Positions 1 through 8,891 are shown, counted from the first letter of the stretch. The stretch is 64,000 bases of DNA from Balneolaceae bacterium (GCA_017640665.1 JAEPQE010000005.1:85301-149300), one strand, 5' to 3'. Numbers and translations: made by a program. The notes: generated by a model from the sequence alone, not told the origin.

Positions 1-340
1 TGAATTTGATATTACCGATGTTAAACTCATCACCATCCTTAAGAAGCTGGTAGTTGTAATCGCTTCCTTTTAACCATTCATATTTCCAATCCTTATCACC
101 TTCGTCTGAGGCATATACCTTAACCCCTCGCTCTGCGAATTCTCTCAGTCCGGAAAGGTAATCTGCATGGATGTGTGTTTCAGCGGCAGCAATAATTTTC
201 AGATTATGTTTGGCTGCTAATTCTTCGTAACGATCGATGTCTCGCATCGGGTCCACCACAATAGCTTCCCCACTTCGCTGACACCCAATTAAATACGCGT
301 ATTGCGCTAATTTTTCTTCAAATATTTGTTCAAAAAACAT
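1..340 (-). CDS. MBL-fold sulfur hydrolase (partial, N-terminal part)
   Basis: Only the first 113 codons are present; the gene runs off the left edge. The product belongs to the metallo-beta-lactamase fold group that includes persulfide dioxygenases and Blh-type hydrolases. The metal motif is seen as THIHADY (H56, H58, D60), with Tyr where glyoxalase II-like enzymes have the fourth His. GGAG lies just upstream of the ATG at 340. It is the third gene of a minus-strand run behind two YeeE/YedE proteins, a common pairing in bacterial sulfide/thiosulfate handling. A rhodanese domain may follow outside the window. Family is clear; the exact substrate is not. Confidence 0.85.
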   Translation of the reverse strand, partial: MFFEQIFEEKLAQYAYLIGCQRSGEAIVVDPMRDIDRYEELAAKHNLKIIAAAETHIHADYLSGLREFAERGVKVYASDEGDKDWKYEWLKGSDYNYQLLKDGDEFNIGNIKF

Positions 341-378
341 GTGATCACTCCTTTGATTCTCTAAAGTTACTAAAATTC

Positions 379-786
379 TTAATGTGGAAGTTTACTTTGT
401 AACACTCCGTAGGTACCCGCCCCAACAACTGCAGCAATCAATGGCACGATAAATATCAGGTAACCACTACCGATTAAAGCGTAAAGTGGTCCCGGACAAG
501 CTCCTACAAGTGCCCAGCCTAGTCCAAACAATGAACCACCAATAATGTAGCGCCGGGTTAAGGTATTATCTTTTGGTTTGATATTGATTTCATTCCCCGA
601 AGTGTCTTTCAGGTTGAATCGCTTGATTAACATCGTTCCAATTAACCCTACTAAAATGGCTGAGCCAATTACGCCATACATGTGAATGGAATCGAATAAA
701 AACATCTCCTGGATTCGAAACCACGATACCACTTCTGATTTAATCAGAATAAAACCGAATGCTATACCTGCAATTATAAATCTCAT
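379..786 (-). CDS. YeeE/YedE family membrane protein, small half
   Basis: 135-residue integral membrane protein with about four hydrophobic segments. The family signature is GLGWALVGACPGP, with the conserved Cys thought to relay sulfur atoms in YeeE-type thiosulfate importers. It corresponds to one half of the full-length transporter; the neighbouring 188-residue protein is the other half, as in two-gene PmpA/PmpB-like arrangements. GGAGAG precedes the start and only 10 nt separate it from the upstream gene, so the two are almost certainly co-transcribed. Role inferred from family: uptake of a reduced sulfur compound across the inner membrane. Confidence 0.88.
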   Translation of the reverse strand: MRFIIAGIAFGFILIKSEVVSWFRIQEMFLFDSIHMYGVIGSAILVGLIGTMLIKRFNLKDTSGNEINIKPKDNTLTRRYIIGGSLFGLGWALVGACPGPLYALIGSGYLIFIVPLIAAVVGAGTYGVLQSKLPH

Positions 787-796
787 TATTCTCTCC

Positions 797-1363
797 TTAG
801 TTTAAAATAGTGGGTAGTAATAAGTAGGTGGAAATGATCCCCCCTACAAAAAAACCAATTACTGCAATCAATGAGGCCTTTTGCAAGGTTGCCATCCCTG
901 TAATGGCATGACCTGAGGTGCATCCTCCGGCATAACGTGTGCCGAACCCAATCAGAAATCCTCCTACCACCAGGATCAAAACTCCCGGTATGCTTGCCAG
1001 ATTTGACCATGTGAAAATTTCAACAGGAACAAATCCACTCAAATTGGTAAGTCCCATCCCCTGGAGAGTAGCTACCGTATCTGCTGAGAGATCAATAACA
1101 TAATTTTCGGGAATGAATAAAGCTGCAAGTACACCTCCCAATACAATCCCTAAAGAAAGTTGAAGGTGCCATTTACCATCTTCCCACCAATTGTAGTTGA
1201 AATATGGAAATTTTTTGGGCATCACCGATGCGCATATATGTTGAAAGCTCGATGAAATCCCGAACGTTTTGTTGCCCACTATCAATAACAGAGGTACTGT
1301 TAGCCCAATTAGAGGACCAGCTATATACCAGGGCATTGGTTTTAATAATAATTCGTAGATCAT
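797..1363 (-). CDS. YeeE/YedE family membrane protein, larger half
   Basis: 188-residue membrane protein and first gene of the sulfur operon. The signature GFGTRYAGGCTSGHAITG near residues 140-157 carries the conserved Cys of the YeeE/YedE fold. Hydrophobic segments at about 15-35, 75-90, 125-145 and 160-185 fit a multi-pass inner-membrane protein. It is divergent from the GntR-type regulator, with a 91-bp gap that holds a 24-bp palindrome. Substrate (thiosulfate, sulfite or another sulfur species) cannot be told from sequence. Confidence 0.88.
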   Translation of the reverse strand: MIYELLLKPMPWYIAGPLIGLTVPLLLIVGNKTFGISSSFQHICASVMPKKFPYFNYNWWEDGKWHLQLSLGIVLGGVLAALFIPENYVIDLSADTVATLQGMGLTNLSGFVPVEIFTWSNLASIPGVLILVVGGFLIGFGTRYAGGCTSGHAITGMATLQKASLIAVIGFFVGGIISTYLLLPTILN

Positions 1364-1412
1364 TTTTTAATTTTTGTTTTGTCTGTTGATCAATGGTAAG
1401 AGTTTTAGTAAA

Positions 1413-1436
1413 CTTGTTACAACATGTCATAACAAG
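1413..1436. promoter_or_regulatory. 24-bp palindrome between divergent genes, probable operator
   Basis: CTTGTTA (1413-1419) and TAACAAG (1430-1436) form a perfect 7-bp inverted repeat. The spacer contains the palindrome ACATGT (1422-1427) with exactly the same centre (1424.5), so 10 of 12 base pairs are symmetric. It sits about 30 bp upstream of the GntR-family ATG and about 61 bp upstream of the first yeeE-like gene. That placement suits a dimeric repressor acting on both promoters. Which protein binds is inference; the adjacent HutC-type regulator is the obvious candidate. Confidence 0.6.
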
Positions 1437-1454
1437 ATGTATTGAGTTCACATT

Positions 1455-2243
1455 ATGATCGATCACTCCGTTCCAAGACACCAACAAATAGCGGATCATC
1501 TTCGCAAAGAAATTACAGATAAAGTATTTGAACCTGGTGACAAACTCCCTTCTGAAAAAAGACTCTGCGAATACTTCGATGTAAGCCGAATTACGGTTCG
1601 TCAGGCGCTAAAATCTCTGGAAAACGAAGGAATGATTTTCAAAAAACAGGGGCTTGGAGCATTTGTGAGTGATGTCAACAACGTACAACAACTTGTGCAG
1701 CTCACCGACTTCTCCGAAGATATGCGCCGGGCCGGGTATTCAAGTTCTTCCAAACTTATTCGCTTTAAACGGGTCGATCCCGAGCCAGAAGTCAACCCAA
1801 TTCTTGAACTTCCGCCTTCAAGCCCTTTAATAAGAATTGATCGTGTGCGAATAGGAAATGGAATTCCTGTGGCTTTTGACATCACCTGGTTGCCGGGCAG
1901 CTATGGACAATTATTGCTGGATGAGGATTTGACAAATAAAACTATTTACGAAATTCTTGAAGACACCTATTCTATTCCCATTTCAGCGGGCAGATATAAA
2001 TTTACTGCAACAAAAGCAGATGCATACATTGCCAAACATTTGAAGGTTGATGAAGGCAGCCCGATTTTTGAAATTGATCGGTGTTCCAGAACAACCGCCG
2101 GTAAAAAAGTCTATTATCAAAAAAGATATAACAACCCGAAATACATCTCGTATGAAATTGAGTTGTTCAGGAGCGATGATAGTAAAGAGTCTTGCAAACA
2201 AGGCCTACCGCTCAAAGAATTTGTGCCGAAATTTAACTTTTAG
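1455..2243 (+). CDS. GntR family (HutC/UTRA) transcriptional regulator
   Basis: 262 residues. The N-terminal GntR winged helix (about residues 5-72) shows the family pattern PGDKLPSEKRLCEYFDVSR followed by TVRQALKSLENEGMI. It is followed by a UTRA effector-binding domain (about 95-240) of the HutC subfamily, which typically binds a small metabolite. The ATG at 1455 gives the full winged helix and no better start exists upstream. It is divergent from the sulfur-import operon and shares a palindromic operator region with it. The effector is unknown; HutC-type regulators are usually linked to amino acid, histidine or amino-sugar metabolism, so control of sulfur genes would be unusual. Confidence 0.88.
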   Translation: MIDHSVPRHQQIADHLRKEITDKVFEPGDKLPSEKRLCEYFDVSRITVRQALKSLENEGMIFKKQGLGAFVSDVNNVQQLVQLTDFSEDMRRAGYSSSSKLIRFKRVDPEPEVNPILELPPSSPLIRIDRVRIGNGIPVAFDITWLPGSYGQLLLDEDLTNKTIYEILEDTYSIPISAGRYKFTATKADAYIAKHLKVDEGSPIFEIDRCSRTTAGKKVYYQKRYNNPKYISYEIELFRSDDSKESCKQGLPLKEFVPKFNF

Positions 2244-2252
2244 TTACTTTTG
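2220..2252 (+). promoter_or_regulatory. Bacteroidota-type promoter (-33 TTTG, -7 TAnnTTTG)
   Basis: TTTG at 2220-2223 and TACTTTTG at 2245-2252 match the Bacteroidota housekeeping consensus TTTG-N19-21-TAnnTTTG with a 21-bp spacer. Predicted transcription starts near 2258-2262, upstream of the M16 peptidase ATG at 2307. The -33 element lies inside the last codons of the GntR gene, so the peptidase genes can be transcribed independently of it. Confidence 0.6.
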
Positions 2253-2306
2253 TGCGATTTCTAAAATATGCATATTCAATATCTTAACAATAATCTAAAT
2301 ACATCC

Positions 2307-3815
2307 ATGAGAGTATACACCAAGTTATTTTACTCACTTTGTCTACTTATTCTTCTCGGGCTAAGTTCAGAAAATCTTATAGCTCAAAATCTTGAGAATT
2401 TTGAAGAAAAAGTTACTGAGTTCACCCTCGACAATGGCCTTCACTTCATTATTATAGAACGCCATGACGCCCCTGTAGTCAGTTTTTATACACAGGTTAA
2501 TGTTGGTGGTATTGACGAACCTATGGGAAATACCGGGATAGCTCATATTTTCGAACATCTGGCTTTTAAAGGGGATCATTATGTAGGAACCACTGATTGG
2601 GTAGCCGAAAAAAAAGTAATTGATCAAATGGATGAGGTTTATAAGACCTGGCTATATGAGTCTTATAAACCAAATCCTGATACCGGATTGATGGCAGAGA
2701 AATGGGAAGAATTCCAGGCGCTTCAGGAAGAAGCTAAAACCTATGTAGTAAATAATGAGTTCTCACAGGTTGTTCAACGCAATGGCGGAACAGGAATGAA
2801 CGCCAGTACCCGATGGGACTTTACCGACTACTTTTACAGTCTTCCTTCCAATAAGGTAGAACTCTGGTTTAGTCTTGAAGCAGGGCGATTTATGCAACCT
2901 ACTTACCGAGAGTTCTATATTGAGAAGGAAGTTGTACGTGAGGAACGCAGAATGAGAACGGATTCAAATCCTTTCGGAAGACTGGTGGAAGAGTTTTTGG
3001 CAACCGCTTATGCTGCTCACCCTTATGGCCGACCTATAGTAGGTTGGAATTCTGACATCACAGCTTCTACTATTGAAGACGCTCATGAGTTTTATGAAAC
3101 CTATTATGTGCCGTCTAATATCACCTTTGGTATTGCCGGGGATGTTGATCCCGAACAAATGAAGAAATTTGCAGAAGAGTACTTTGGCGATATGAGAGGA
3201 AAAGGTAAGGTGGCTCCCCCTGTTACTACCATTGAGCCCGAGCAGCGTGGTGAACGAAGAGTGGTTATTGAAGGAAATTCCCAGCCATTAATGATGTTTG
3301 GATATCATACAGTATCCGCTACTCACCCTGATTATGAGCCTCTCATTTTATTAGGCAGAATTCTTAGTTCTGGAAGAACCTCTATACTTTACAAAGAGTT
3401 TATTGAAGAACAGCAAACCGCTCTTCAAATTCAGAATTTTGAAGGTATACCGGGTACAAGATATCCCGGGTTATTTCTTTCATTGGTTGTGCCAAATACC
3501 GGTGTTGACCTGGACAGTCTTGAGCAATCGATCTACGACGAATTTGATGAGGTAAAAGAAGGGGCTATAACCCAGGAACAACTAGATAGGGTTCGAACAA
3601 ATTTAAGAGCTGGTATAATCAGGTCTTTGGCTAATAATACAGGGTTGGCCTCTTACTTTGTAAATACTCATGTAGAGCAAGGCAGTTGGAAAGATGTATT
3701 CAATCAGCTTGATCGATATGAAGCCGTTACTCTTGAAGATTTGCAGCGAGTAGCCAGTACATACCTCACAAAGAAAAACAGAACTGTTGGCCTTACCGTC
3801 AAAATTGATTCCTAA
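2307..3815 (+). CDS. M16 family zinc metallopeptidase, active subunit
   Basis: 502 residues from the chosen ATG at 2307. An in-frame ATG at 2268 would add 13 residues ahead of an otherwise good signal peptide (MRVYTKLFYSLCLLILLGL, cleaved near the AQN). The inverted zinc motif HxxEH is seen as HIFEH (His80 onward) and the third ligand Glu lies in VVREERR downstream. Two M16 halves are present, so it is a secreted or periplasmic pitrilysin/processing-peptidase-like enzyme. The next gene encodes a second M16 protein without the motif, and the two probably form an active/inactive heterodimer, as in mitochondrial MPP. Substrate unknown. Confidence 0.92.
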   Translation: MRVYTKLFYSLCLLILLGLSSENLIAQNLENFEEKVTEFTLDNGLHFIIIERHDAPVVSFYTQVNVGGIDEPMGNTGIAHIFEHLAFKGDHYVGTTDWVAEKKVIDQMDEVYKTWLYESYKPNPDTGLMAEKWEEFQALQEEAKTYVVNNEFSQVVQRNGGTGMNASTRWDFTDYFYSLPSNKVELWFSLEAGRFMQPTYREFYIEKEVVREERRMRTDSNPFGRLVEEFLATAYAAHPYGRPIVGWNSDITASTIEDAHEFYETYYVPSNITFGIAGDVDPEQMKKFAEEYFGDMRGKGKVAPPVTTIEPEQRGERRVVIEGNSQPLMMFGYHTVSATHPDYEPLILLGRILSSGRTSILYKEFIEEQQTALQIQNFEGIPGTRYPGLFLSLVVPNTGVDLDSLEQSIYDEFDEVKEGAITQEQLDRVRTNLRAGIIRSLANNTGLASYFVNTHVEQGSWKDVFNQLDRYEAVTLEDLQRVASTYLTKKNRTVGLTVKIDS

Positions 3816-3840
3816 TCTCCCATCTCCAATGATCACTATT

Positions 3841-5910
3841 ATGAAACGCACTGTATTATTTTTATTTATGATGTTGCTATCAGTTTCTGTGATGGCACAA
3901 AAAAAGTATGACGAAATTACCTATCCGGAACTCAACGAGTTTGAAAAAGCTAATGTTGAAGAGTTTACTTTAGACAATGGGATCACTTTTTATCTGGTGG
4001 AAGATAAAGAACTCCCATTGATCAGAGTAAGTGTAACGGTGAGAACGGGCAGCTTACTTGAGCCAAGTAGCAAAACCGGGTTGGCGAGCCTTACCGGACA
4101 AGTAATGAGAGAAGGTGGATCCGTCAATTACCCTGCCGATGAACTCAATCTGCTTTTAGAGAATAATGCTGCTTTTATGAGTACTTTTATTGGATTTGGT
4201 TCAGGCGGAGCAAGTATGAACTTATTGAAAGAAGATTTTGATGAGCTCCTGCCTGTATTTGTAGATTTAATCCAAAACCCGGCTTTCCCCGAAGACAAAA
4301 TTGACTTGGCAAAAACTCAGGCAAAGTCGAATATCTCAAGAAGAAACGACGGTCAACAGGGGATTGCTGTTCGTGAATTCCGCAAGCTCATATACGGAAA
4401 GGACATCCCTTACACTACTCAGGCTGAATACGCTACTATAGATGCTATCACCAAAGAGGATATGATTGATTTTCACAAACAGGCATTTGTTGGAAATAAT
4501 ATGATGATTGGGGTAATTGGGGACTTTGATACCAGAGACATGAAACGAAAACTCGAAGAAGATTTCGGAAGTCTAAATGCCGGAAGTGAAACAACTCTTC
4601 TTTACCCAGATATAGATTATGACTTCCCTTCTACCGTTAATTTGATAGATAAACCTGATGTGAATCAAAGTTTTGTGTTTGCTGGTCATATTGGAGGCTT
4701 ACGCGAAAATCCTGATTACGCAGCATTACAACTTATGAATGAGGTTTTAAGTGGTAGCGGAATTGGTTCCGGACGTTTATTTCAAACGGTAAGATCTGAT
4801 CTTGGTTTAGCTTATTCAGTATTCGGGGAGTATTCCAGTAATATTAACTATCCAGGATTCTTTTATGTAGGAGTTATGACTCAAAGCTCTACCACTGCTG
4901 AAGCTATTGATGCGATGCTGGCTGAACTAAGAAAGCTGCAAAATGAATCTGTCCCTGAAGAGGAGCTAAATGAAGCCAAAGACCGATTTCTTAATTCTTT
5001 GGTTTTCAGATACGACAGTAAAAATAAAATTCTAAGCGAACGAATTAATAACGAGTATAACGGTCTTCCACAGGATTACTTTGATCAATATGTAGAGCAA
5101 TTAAAACAAGTTACTTCGGAAGACATAAAACATGTAGCCAACGAATACATCAAACCCGATAAGGTTCAGATTCTGGTTGTTGGTAATGCGGAAGAAATTG
5201 GTGATCAGCTCAACAAATACGGGGTAGTAAACAACGTGGATATCTCTATTCCCCTTCCGGCTTCTGATGAAGAAGAGGTTTCAGGGGATGCTGCCGAAGG
5301 TAAAGCGTTACTTGAAAAAATGGCGAAGTCTATAAACCCCGATGGAAAACAAGTTGGCAATGTAGTTGTACAATCAACCGTAACTCAAGTCACTCCGATG
5401 GGTGCTATTGATATCAAAAACTCAGCTACATTTAATTACAAAGAAGTAAGTATGGTTGCTAATCTTGAAACTCCCCAAGGAAATGTGACCATGGAAGTTA
5501 AAAACGGGTCTGGTGTGATGAAAGCAATGGGTCAGGAGCAACCACTGCCTCCTCCAATGGCTAGTGCTATGACTGATGATATTAGATATCACTACCTCAG
5601 TGCTTCATCAAAACATGAGAATTTGGAAGCAGAATACCTTGGCATGGAAGAAGTTGATGGCAAAGATTACGCAGCTTTAAGGATCATTGCAGAGAACCCG
5701 ATAACCTTCTTGGTAGATCCGGAGACCGGCCTTCCTCATTTTTCACGGAAAGCTCAACTCAATATGCAAACAGGAACTTTTGTTACATTGGTGGTTAGTT
5801 ACTCCGACTGGAGAAATGTAGATGGTGTGATGTATGCTTTTTCAACTGAAACAGTTAATGATGGAGAAAAAGCTTCTGCCACTATATTTGAGGAAGTGTC
5901 GATTAACTAG
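3841..5910 (+). CDS. M16 family protein, catalytically inactive partner, with extra C-terminal domain
   Basis: 689 residues from the ATG at 3841, which begins a signal peptide ending VMAQ; ATG 3829 is an alternative. Two M16 domains span about residues 25-465, but the position of HxxEH reads LASLTGQ, so the zinc site is gone. The C-terminal 200 residues form a separate beta-rich domain resembling the LolA/outer-membrane-lipoprotein-sorting-like domain often fused to M16 proteins in Bacteroidota. The gene starts 25 nt after the active M16 gene and ends at a strong terminator, so the two form one transcription unit. Likely role: substrate-binding half of a periplasmic heterodimeric protease. 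Confidence 0.88.
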   Translation: MKRTVLFLFMMLLSVSVMAQKKYDEITYPELNEFEKANVEEFTLDNGITFYLVEDKELPLIRVSVTVRTGSLLEPSSKTGLASLTGQVMREGGSVNYPADELNLLLENNAAFMSTFIGFGSGGASMNLLKEDFDELLPVFVDLIQNPAFPEDKIDLAKTQAKSNISRRNDGQQGIAVREFRKLIYGKDIPYTTQAEYATIDAITKEDMIDFHKQAFVGNNMMIGVIGDFDTRDMKRKLEEDFGSLNAGSETTLLYPDIDYDFPSTVNLIDKPDVNQSFVFAGHIGGLRENPDYAALQLMNEVLSGSGIGSGRLFQTVRSDLGLAYSVFGEYSSNINYPGFFYVGVMTQSSTTAEAIDAMLAELRKLQNESVPEEELNEAKDRFLNSLVFRYDSKNKILSERINNEYNGLPQDYFDQYVEQLKQVTSEDIKHVANEYIKPDKVQILVVGNAEEIGDQLNKYGVVNNVDISIPLPASDEEEVSGDAAEGKALLEKMAKSINPDGKQVGNVVVQSTVTQVTPMGAIDIKNSATFNYKEVSMVANLETPQGNVTMEVKNGSGVMKAMGQEQPLPPPMASAMTDDIRYHYLSASSKHENLEAEYLGMEEVDGKDYAALRIIAENPITFLVDPETGLPHFSRKAQLNMQTGTFVTLVVSYSDWRNVDGVMYAFSTETVNDGEKASATIFEEVSIN

Positions 5911-5930
5911 AAAATAACCTGCTTATTTTA

Positions 5931-5963
5931 AAACCCGGTATAATTCATCTACCGGGTTTTTTT
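5931..5963 (+). terminator. Rho-independent terminator after the M16 pair
   Basis: AAACCCGGTA (5931-5940) pairs perfectly with TACCGGGTTT (5950-5959) around a 9-nt loop, followed by a T run to 5963. It lies 20 nt after the stop of the inactive M16 gene. Confidence 0.9.
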
Positions 5964-6018
5964 ATACCTACAAATTGAGGAAATTGTTCTGTAAATAAAA
6001 TCAAAAAGATAGAAGAAC

Positions 6019-6552
6019 ATGGAAAACTGGGAAAATGAATACCCTGAAAGCACGGAGTATGCGCACTTCTATTCTACCTATGTGGAGCTGGTAGAGAAGG
6101 CGAATATTATCACCACGTTAAATAATCTGATGCATGAAGTGTATACGCTCATGAACTCTGTCTCTGGTGATAAAGCCTATTTCCGGTACGCTCCGGAAAA
6201 ATGGACACTTAAAGAAGTGTTGGGGCACATGATCGAAACCGAGCGATTATTTTCTTACCGGGCTTTTGCCATAAGTCGTGGAGATAAAAAGCCTTTACCT
6301 GGTATGGATCAAAATGAGTACATGGAGGGTAACAATTATAACAACCGAACTTTGGCTAATCTCTCAAATGAGTATCTCGCAGTTCGGGTGTCTACAATCC
6401 ACTTACTCGGTAGTATGACTAAAGAAATGATCGCTCAGCAGGGAAATGCAAGTGGAACCGATGTAACTGTTCGGGCACTGGCCTTTATCATAGCCGGACA
6501 TGATATCCATCACCTAAATATTATTAAAGAGAAATATCTGGCTGAAGATTAA
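6019..6552 (+). CDS. DinB superfamily protein
   Basis: 177 residues, the usual length for DinB/YfiT four-helix-bundle metalloproteins. The predicted metal triad is visible: H70 (LGHMIETE), then H161 and H165 in GHDIHH, matching the H...HxxxH pattern. WTLKEVLGHMIETERLFSYR is the characteristic second helix. Members include thiol-dependent S-transferases and mycothiol/bacillithiol-related enzymes; many are functionally unassigned. It is followed after 78 nt by an OsmC-like protein, another thiol-chemistry family, which hints at redox or detoxification work, though this is inference. Confidence 0.88.
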   Translation: MENWENEYPESTEYAHFYSTYVELVEKANIITTLNNLMHEVYTLMNSVSGDKAYFRYAPEKWTLKEVLGHMIETERLFSYRAFAISRGDKKPLPGMDQNEYMEGNNYNNRTLANLSNEYLAVRVSTIHLLGSMTKEMIAQQGNASGTDVTVRALAFIIAGHDIHHLNIIKEKYLAED

Positions 6553-6630
6553 TTTCTCAAAAAAGGCTGTTCCTTTTGTTTTATTAATTTTGAGCTACAT
6601 TAAAGAATCCATATTCACTAAAGAAAAGCT

Positions 6631-7083
6631 ATGTCTGATTCTGAAGAACAAAAAATCGTTCATATACACTTGCCTAAAGAAGAGTCTTTTAAAACCACTC
6701 TAACCGCAGGAGAACACGAGCTTATTGCGGATGAACCCCTTCATGTTGAAGGTGGGCAAAATCTGGGGCCAGATCCTTATGATTTACTTCTTATGGCACT
6801 TGGTTCGTGTACAGTAATGACAGTAAAAATGTATGCTCAGCGAAAGGGGTGGGAAGTTGGAGAAATGTATATGGAGCTTAAACATAATAAGAGCCATGTC
6901 GAAGATTGCAAGACCTGCGACAAACCCTCATCAAAAATTGACCTGATCGAAAAAGAGCTCATAATAAAAGGTGACCTAACGGATGAACAACAGGAAAAGC
7001 TCCTCGAAATTTCAAAAAAGTGCCCGGTACACCGAAGCTTATTAACCGAAGTTAGAATAGAAAGTACAATCAGTATTCAATAA
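6631..7083 (+). CDS. OsmC family peroxiredoxin-like protein
   Basis: 150 residues. Both redox cysteines of the OsmC/Ohr family are present: C60 in ALGSCTVMT and C131 in KKCPVHRSL. A CKTC pair (C93, C96) lies in the insert typical of the OsmC subgroup that carries a DC..C loop. The family reduces organic or inorganic peroxides with a Cys pair. A TAATTTTG box (6585-6592) resembling a -7 element lies upstream, but I see no matching -33 TTTG. It is probably cytoplasmic, as no signal peptide is present. Confidence 0.9.
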   Translation: MSDSEEQKIVHIHLPKEESFKTTLTAGEHELIADEPLHVEGGQNLGPDPYDLLLMALGSCTVMTVKMYAQRKGWEVGEMYMELKHNKSHVEDCKTCDKPSSKIDLIEKELIIKGDLTDEQQEKLLEISKKCPVHRSLLTEVRIESTISIQ

Positions 7084-7126
7084 TTTACTTTCTATCTCGT
7101 TTTGAGCGCGAACCAATTGACGAAAT

Positions 7127-7462
7127 ATGCTTTACAGAATTGTTTTACTATTTAGTGTCTTATTTCTGGGATGTAATGATCTTTTCCAAAACGAACAATC
7201 GGATCGCATTTGGATGTTTGTAGCTTCTGCAGAACAACAATGTATTACCCCCGAATATTCATCCCTGGAGGTTGCTTTAAAACAACTTACTGATAACAAT
7301 ATCTCTGTTTTAAACTCGCGGGAATTAAACTACGTGGTTTGCGAAGCCTGCACATGCCCAACAGGGATTCAATATAATGCTCTTATTAAAGCCGAAGATC
7401 AGCAAAAAGCCATCGAACTTGGCTGGCAACGTGTTGATGAAGGAGATGATACCCCTGAATAA
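7127..7462 (+). CDS. Small putative lipoprotein, function unknown
   Basis: 111 residues. A short hydrophobic leader ending LFLGC (Cys16) looks like a lipobox, so the mature protein is probably lipid-anchored. The body contains a Cys-rich motif CEACTC around residues 82-87 and another Cys near residue 39 (QQCITP), suggesting disulfides or a metal site. I do not recognise a family. It sits 43 nt after the OsmC-like gene and could be co-transcribed with it. Confidence 0.7.
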   Translation: MLYRIVLLFSVLFLGCNDLFQNEQSDRIWMFVASAEQQCITPEYSSLEVALKQLTDNNISVLNSRELNYVVCEACTCPTGIQYNALIKAEDQQKAIELGWQRVDEGDDTPE

Positions 7463-7529
7463 ATATTTCTGTTTTAACTAACTACCTCTCACAATTCCTT
7501 TCACCATTTTCTATATTCTTTAAAATTAA

Positions 7530-8891
7530 ATGGTGACCATGACTAAAAAAGAAATTATACAGCTCATTAAAGAGCTTGGGGTTAAGAATGTTAAGTTTGG
7601 GATTACCGATATAGACGGAATACTGAGAGGAAAGATTATTAGTACAGAAAAATTTTTAAAGTCACTGAATGAGGGAATAGGTTTTTGCAATGTGATTTTC
7701 GGCTGGGATATGAACGATGCTTGCTACGACAATACCCGGGTTAGTGGATGGCAAACCGGATACCCCGATTCTTTCGCCTCAATCGATCCACATACATACC
7801 GTAAAATCCCCTGGGAGAATGAGAAGCCTTTTTTTCTTGGTGATTTTTCCGGCTCAGATGATATGAAAGAGGTTTGTCCCAGAACACTTCTTAAAAAAGT
7901 AAGAAGTGAAGCGACTGAAATGGGCTTCGTACCTAAATTTTCCTCAGAATTTGAGTGGTTCAATTTTGATGAAACCATGCATTCACTGAAAGAGAAAGAG
8001 TACACCGATCCAACCCCGTTAACCCCCGGTATGTTTGGCTATTCAGTACTCCGCGCTTCTCAAAACAGTGAATACATCAATGATTTGTTTGACCTTTTGG
8101 ATGGTTTTGGAATTCCTCTGGAAGGTTTTCATACCGAAACCGGGGATGGTGTATATGAAGCTGCAATCACCTATGATGAAATTTTAGAATCTGCAGATCG
8201 CGCCGCTCTTTTTAAGACCGCGGTAAAAGAAATCGCTTCTCAATATGATTTAACAGCTAGTTTTATGGCGAAGTGGAATCCTGAATTACCGGGATGCAGT
8301 GCCCATATTCATCAAAGTTTGTGGAATAAAAAAGGAGTGAACCTCTTTTTTGATAAGTCTAATGACGCAAACATGAGCCCACTGATGGAACATTATATCG
8401 CAGGACTATTGCATTGCCTCCCTCATATTCTGCCTATGTATGCCCCAACCGTTAATAGTTATAAACGTTATGTAGAAGGTTCCTGGGCTGCAACTTCTGT
8501 GAGCTGGGGAATTGAGAATCGAACAACAGCGCTCAGGGTTATAAATCATGGAAAACATTCGATAAGAATTGAGAACCGGGTTCCCGGAGCTGATGTGAAC
8601 CCTTATCTGAGTATGGCTGCAAGTTTAGCTTCCGGATTGTATGGTATTAAGCATAAACTAACACTGGATATCTCCCCTACCAAAGGGAATGAATACGAAA
8701 ATAAAAATTCCCAACCACTGCCAGAAGATCTCCACAAAGCTACTGAGGCTATGAAAAAATCTGATGTAGCTCACGATTTATTCGGAGATACTTTTGTTGA
8801 TCATTTCATCAAAACCAGAGAATGGGAATGGCGACAGTATAAACCTGAACAAAAGAATTGGGAATTAAAGCGCTACTTTGAAATCATCTAA
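7530..8891 (+). CDS. Glutamine synthetase family protein (PuuA/FluG-like)
   Basis: 453 residues (ATG 7539 is a possible alternative start). The glutamine-synthetase fold is clear. Metal Glu residues lie in SSEFEWF (E140, E142) and in HTETGDGVYE (E203, E210). SAHIHQSL carries the nucleotide/metal His (H259/H261), ENRTTALRV the phosphate Arg (R331) and RIENRVPGADVNPYLS the C-terminal signature. The GVYE variant, in place of the GQWE-like core, points to the gamma-glutamylpolyamine synthetase/FluG/GlnT group rather than a true GlnA. It probably ligates glutamate to an amine; the amine is unknown. No nitrogen-metabolism neighbours are present. Confidence 0.9.
   Translation: MVTMTKKEIIQLIKELGVKNVKFGITDIDGILRGKIISTEKFLKSLNEGIGFCNVIFGWDMNDACYDNTRVSGWQTGYPDSFASIDPHTYRKIPWENEKPFFLGDFSGSDDMKEVCPRTLLKKVRSEATEMGFVPKFSSEFEWFNFDETMHSLKEKEYTDPTPLTPGMFGYSVLRASQNSEYINDLFDLLDGFGIPLEGFHTETGDGVYEAAITYDEILESADRAALFKTAVKEIASQYDLTASFMAKWNPELPGCSAHIHQSLWNKKGVNLFFDKSNDANMSPLMEHYIAGLLHCLPHILPMYAPTVNSYKRYVEGSWAATSVSWGIENRTTALRVINHGKHSIRIENRVPGADVNPYLSMAASLASGLYGIKHKLTLDISPTKGNEYENKNSQPLPEDLHKATEAMKKSDVAHDLFGDTFVDHFIKTREWEWRQYKPEQKNWELKRYFEII

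Noticed and set aside
786..1010. A 74-codon minus-strand frame inside the larger YeeE-like gene.
   Set aside because: Lies wholly within a clear membrane-protein gene in another frame.
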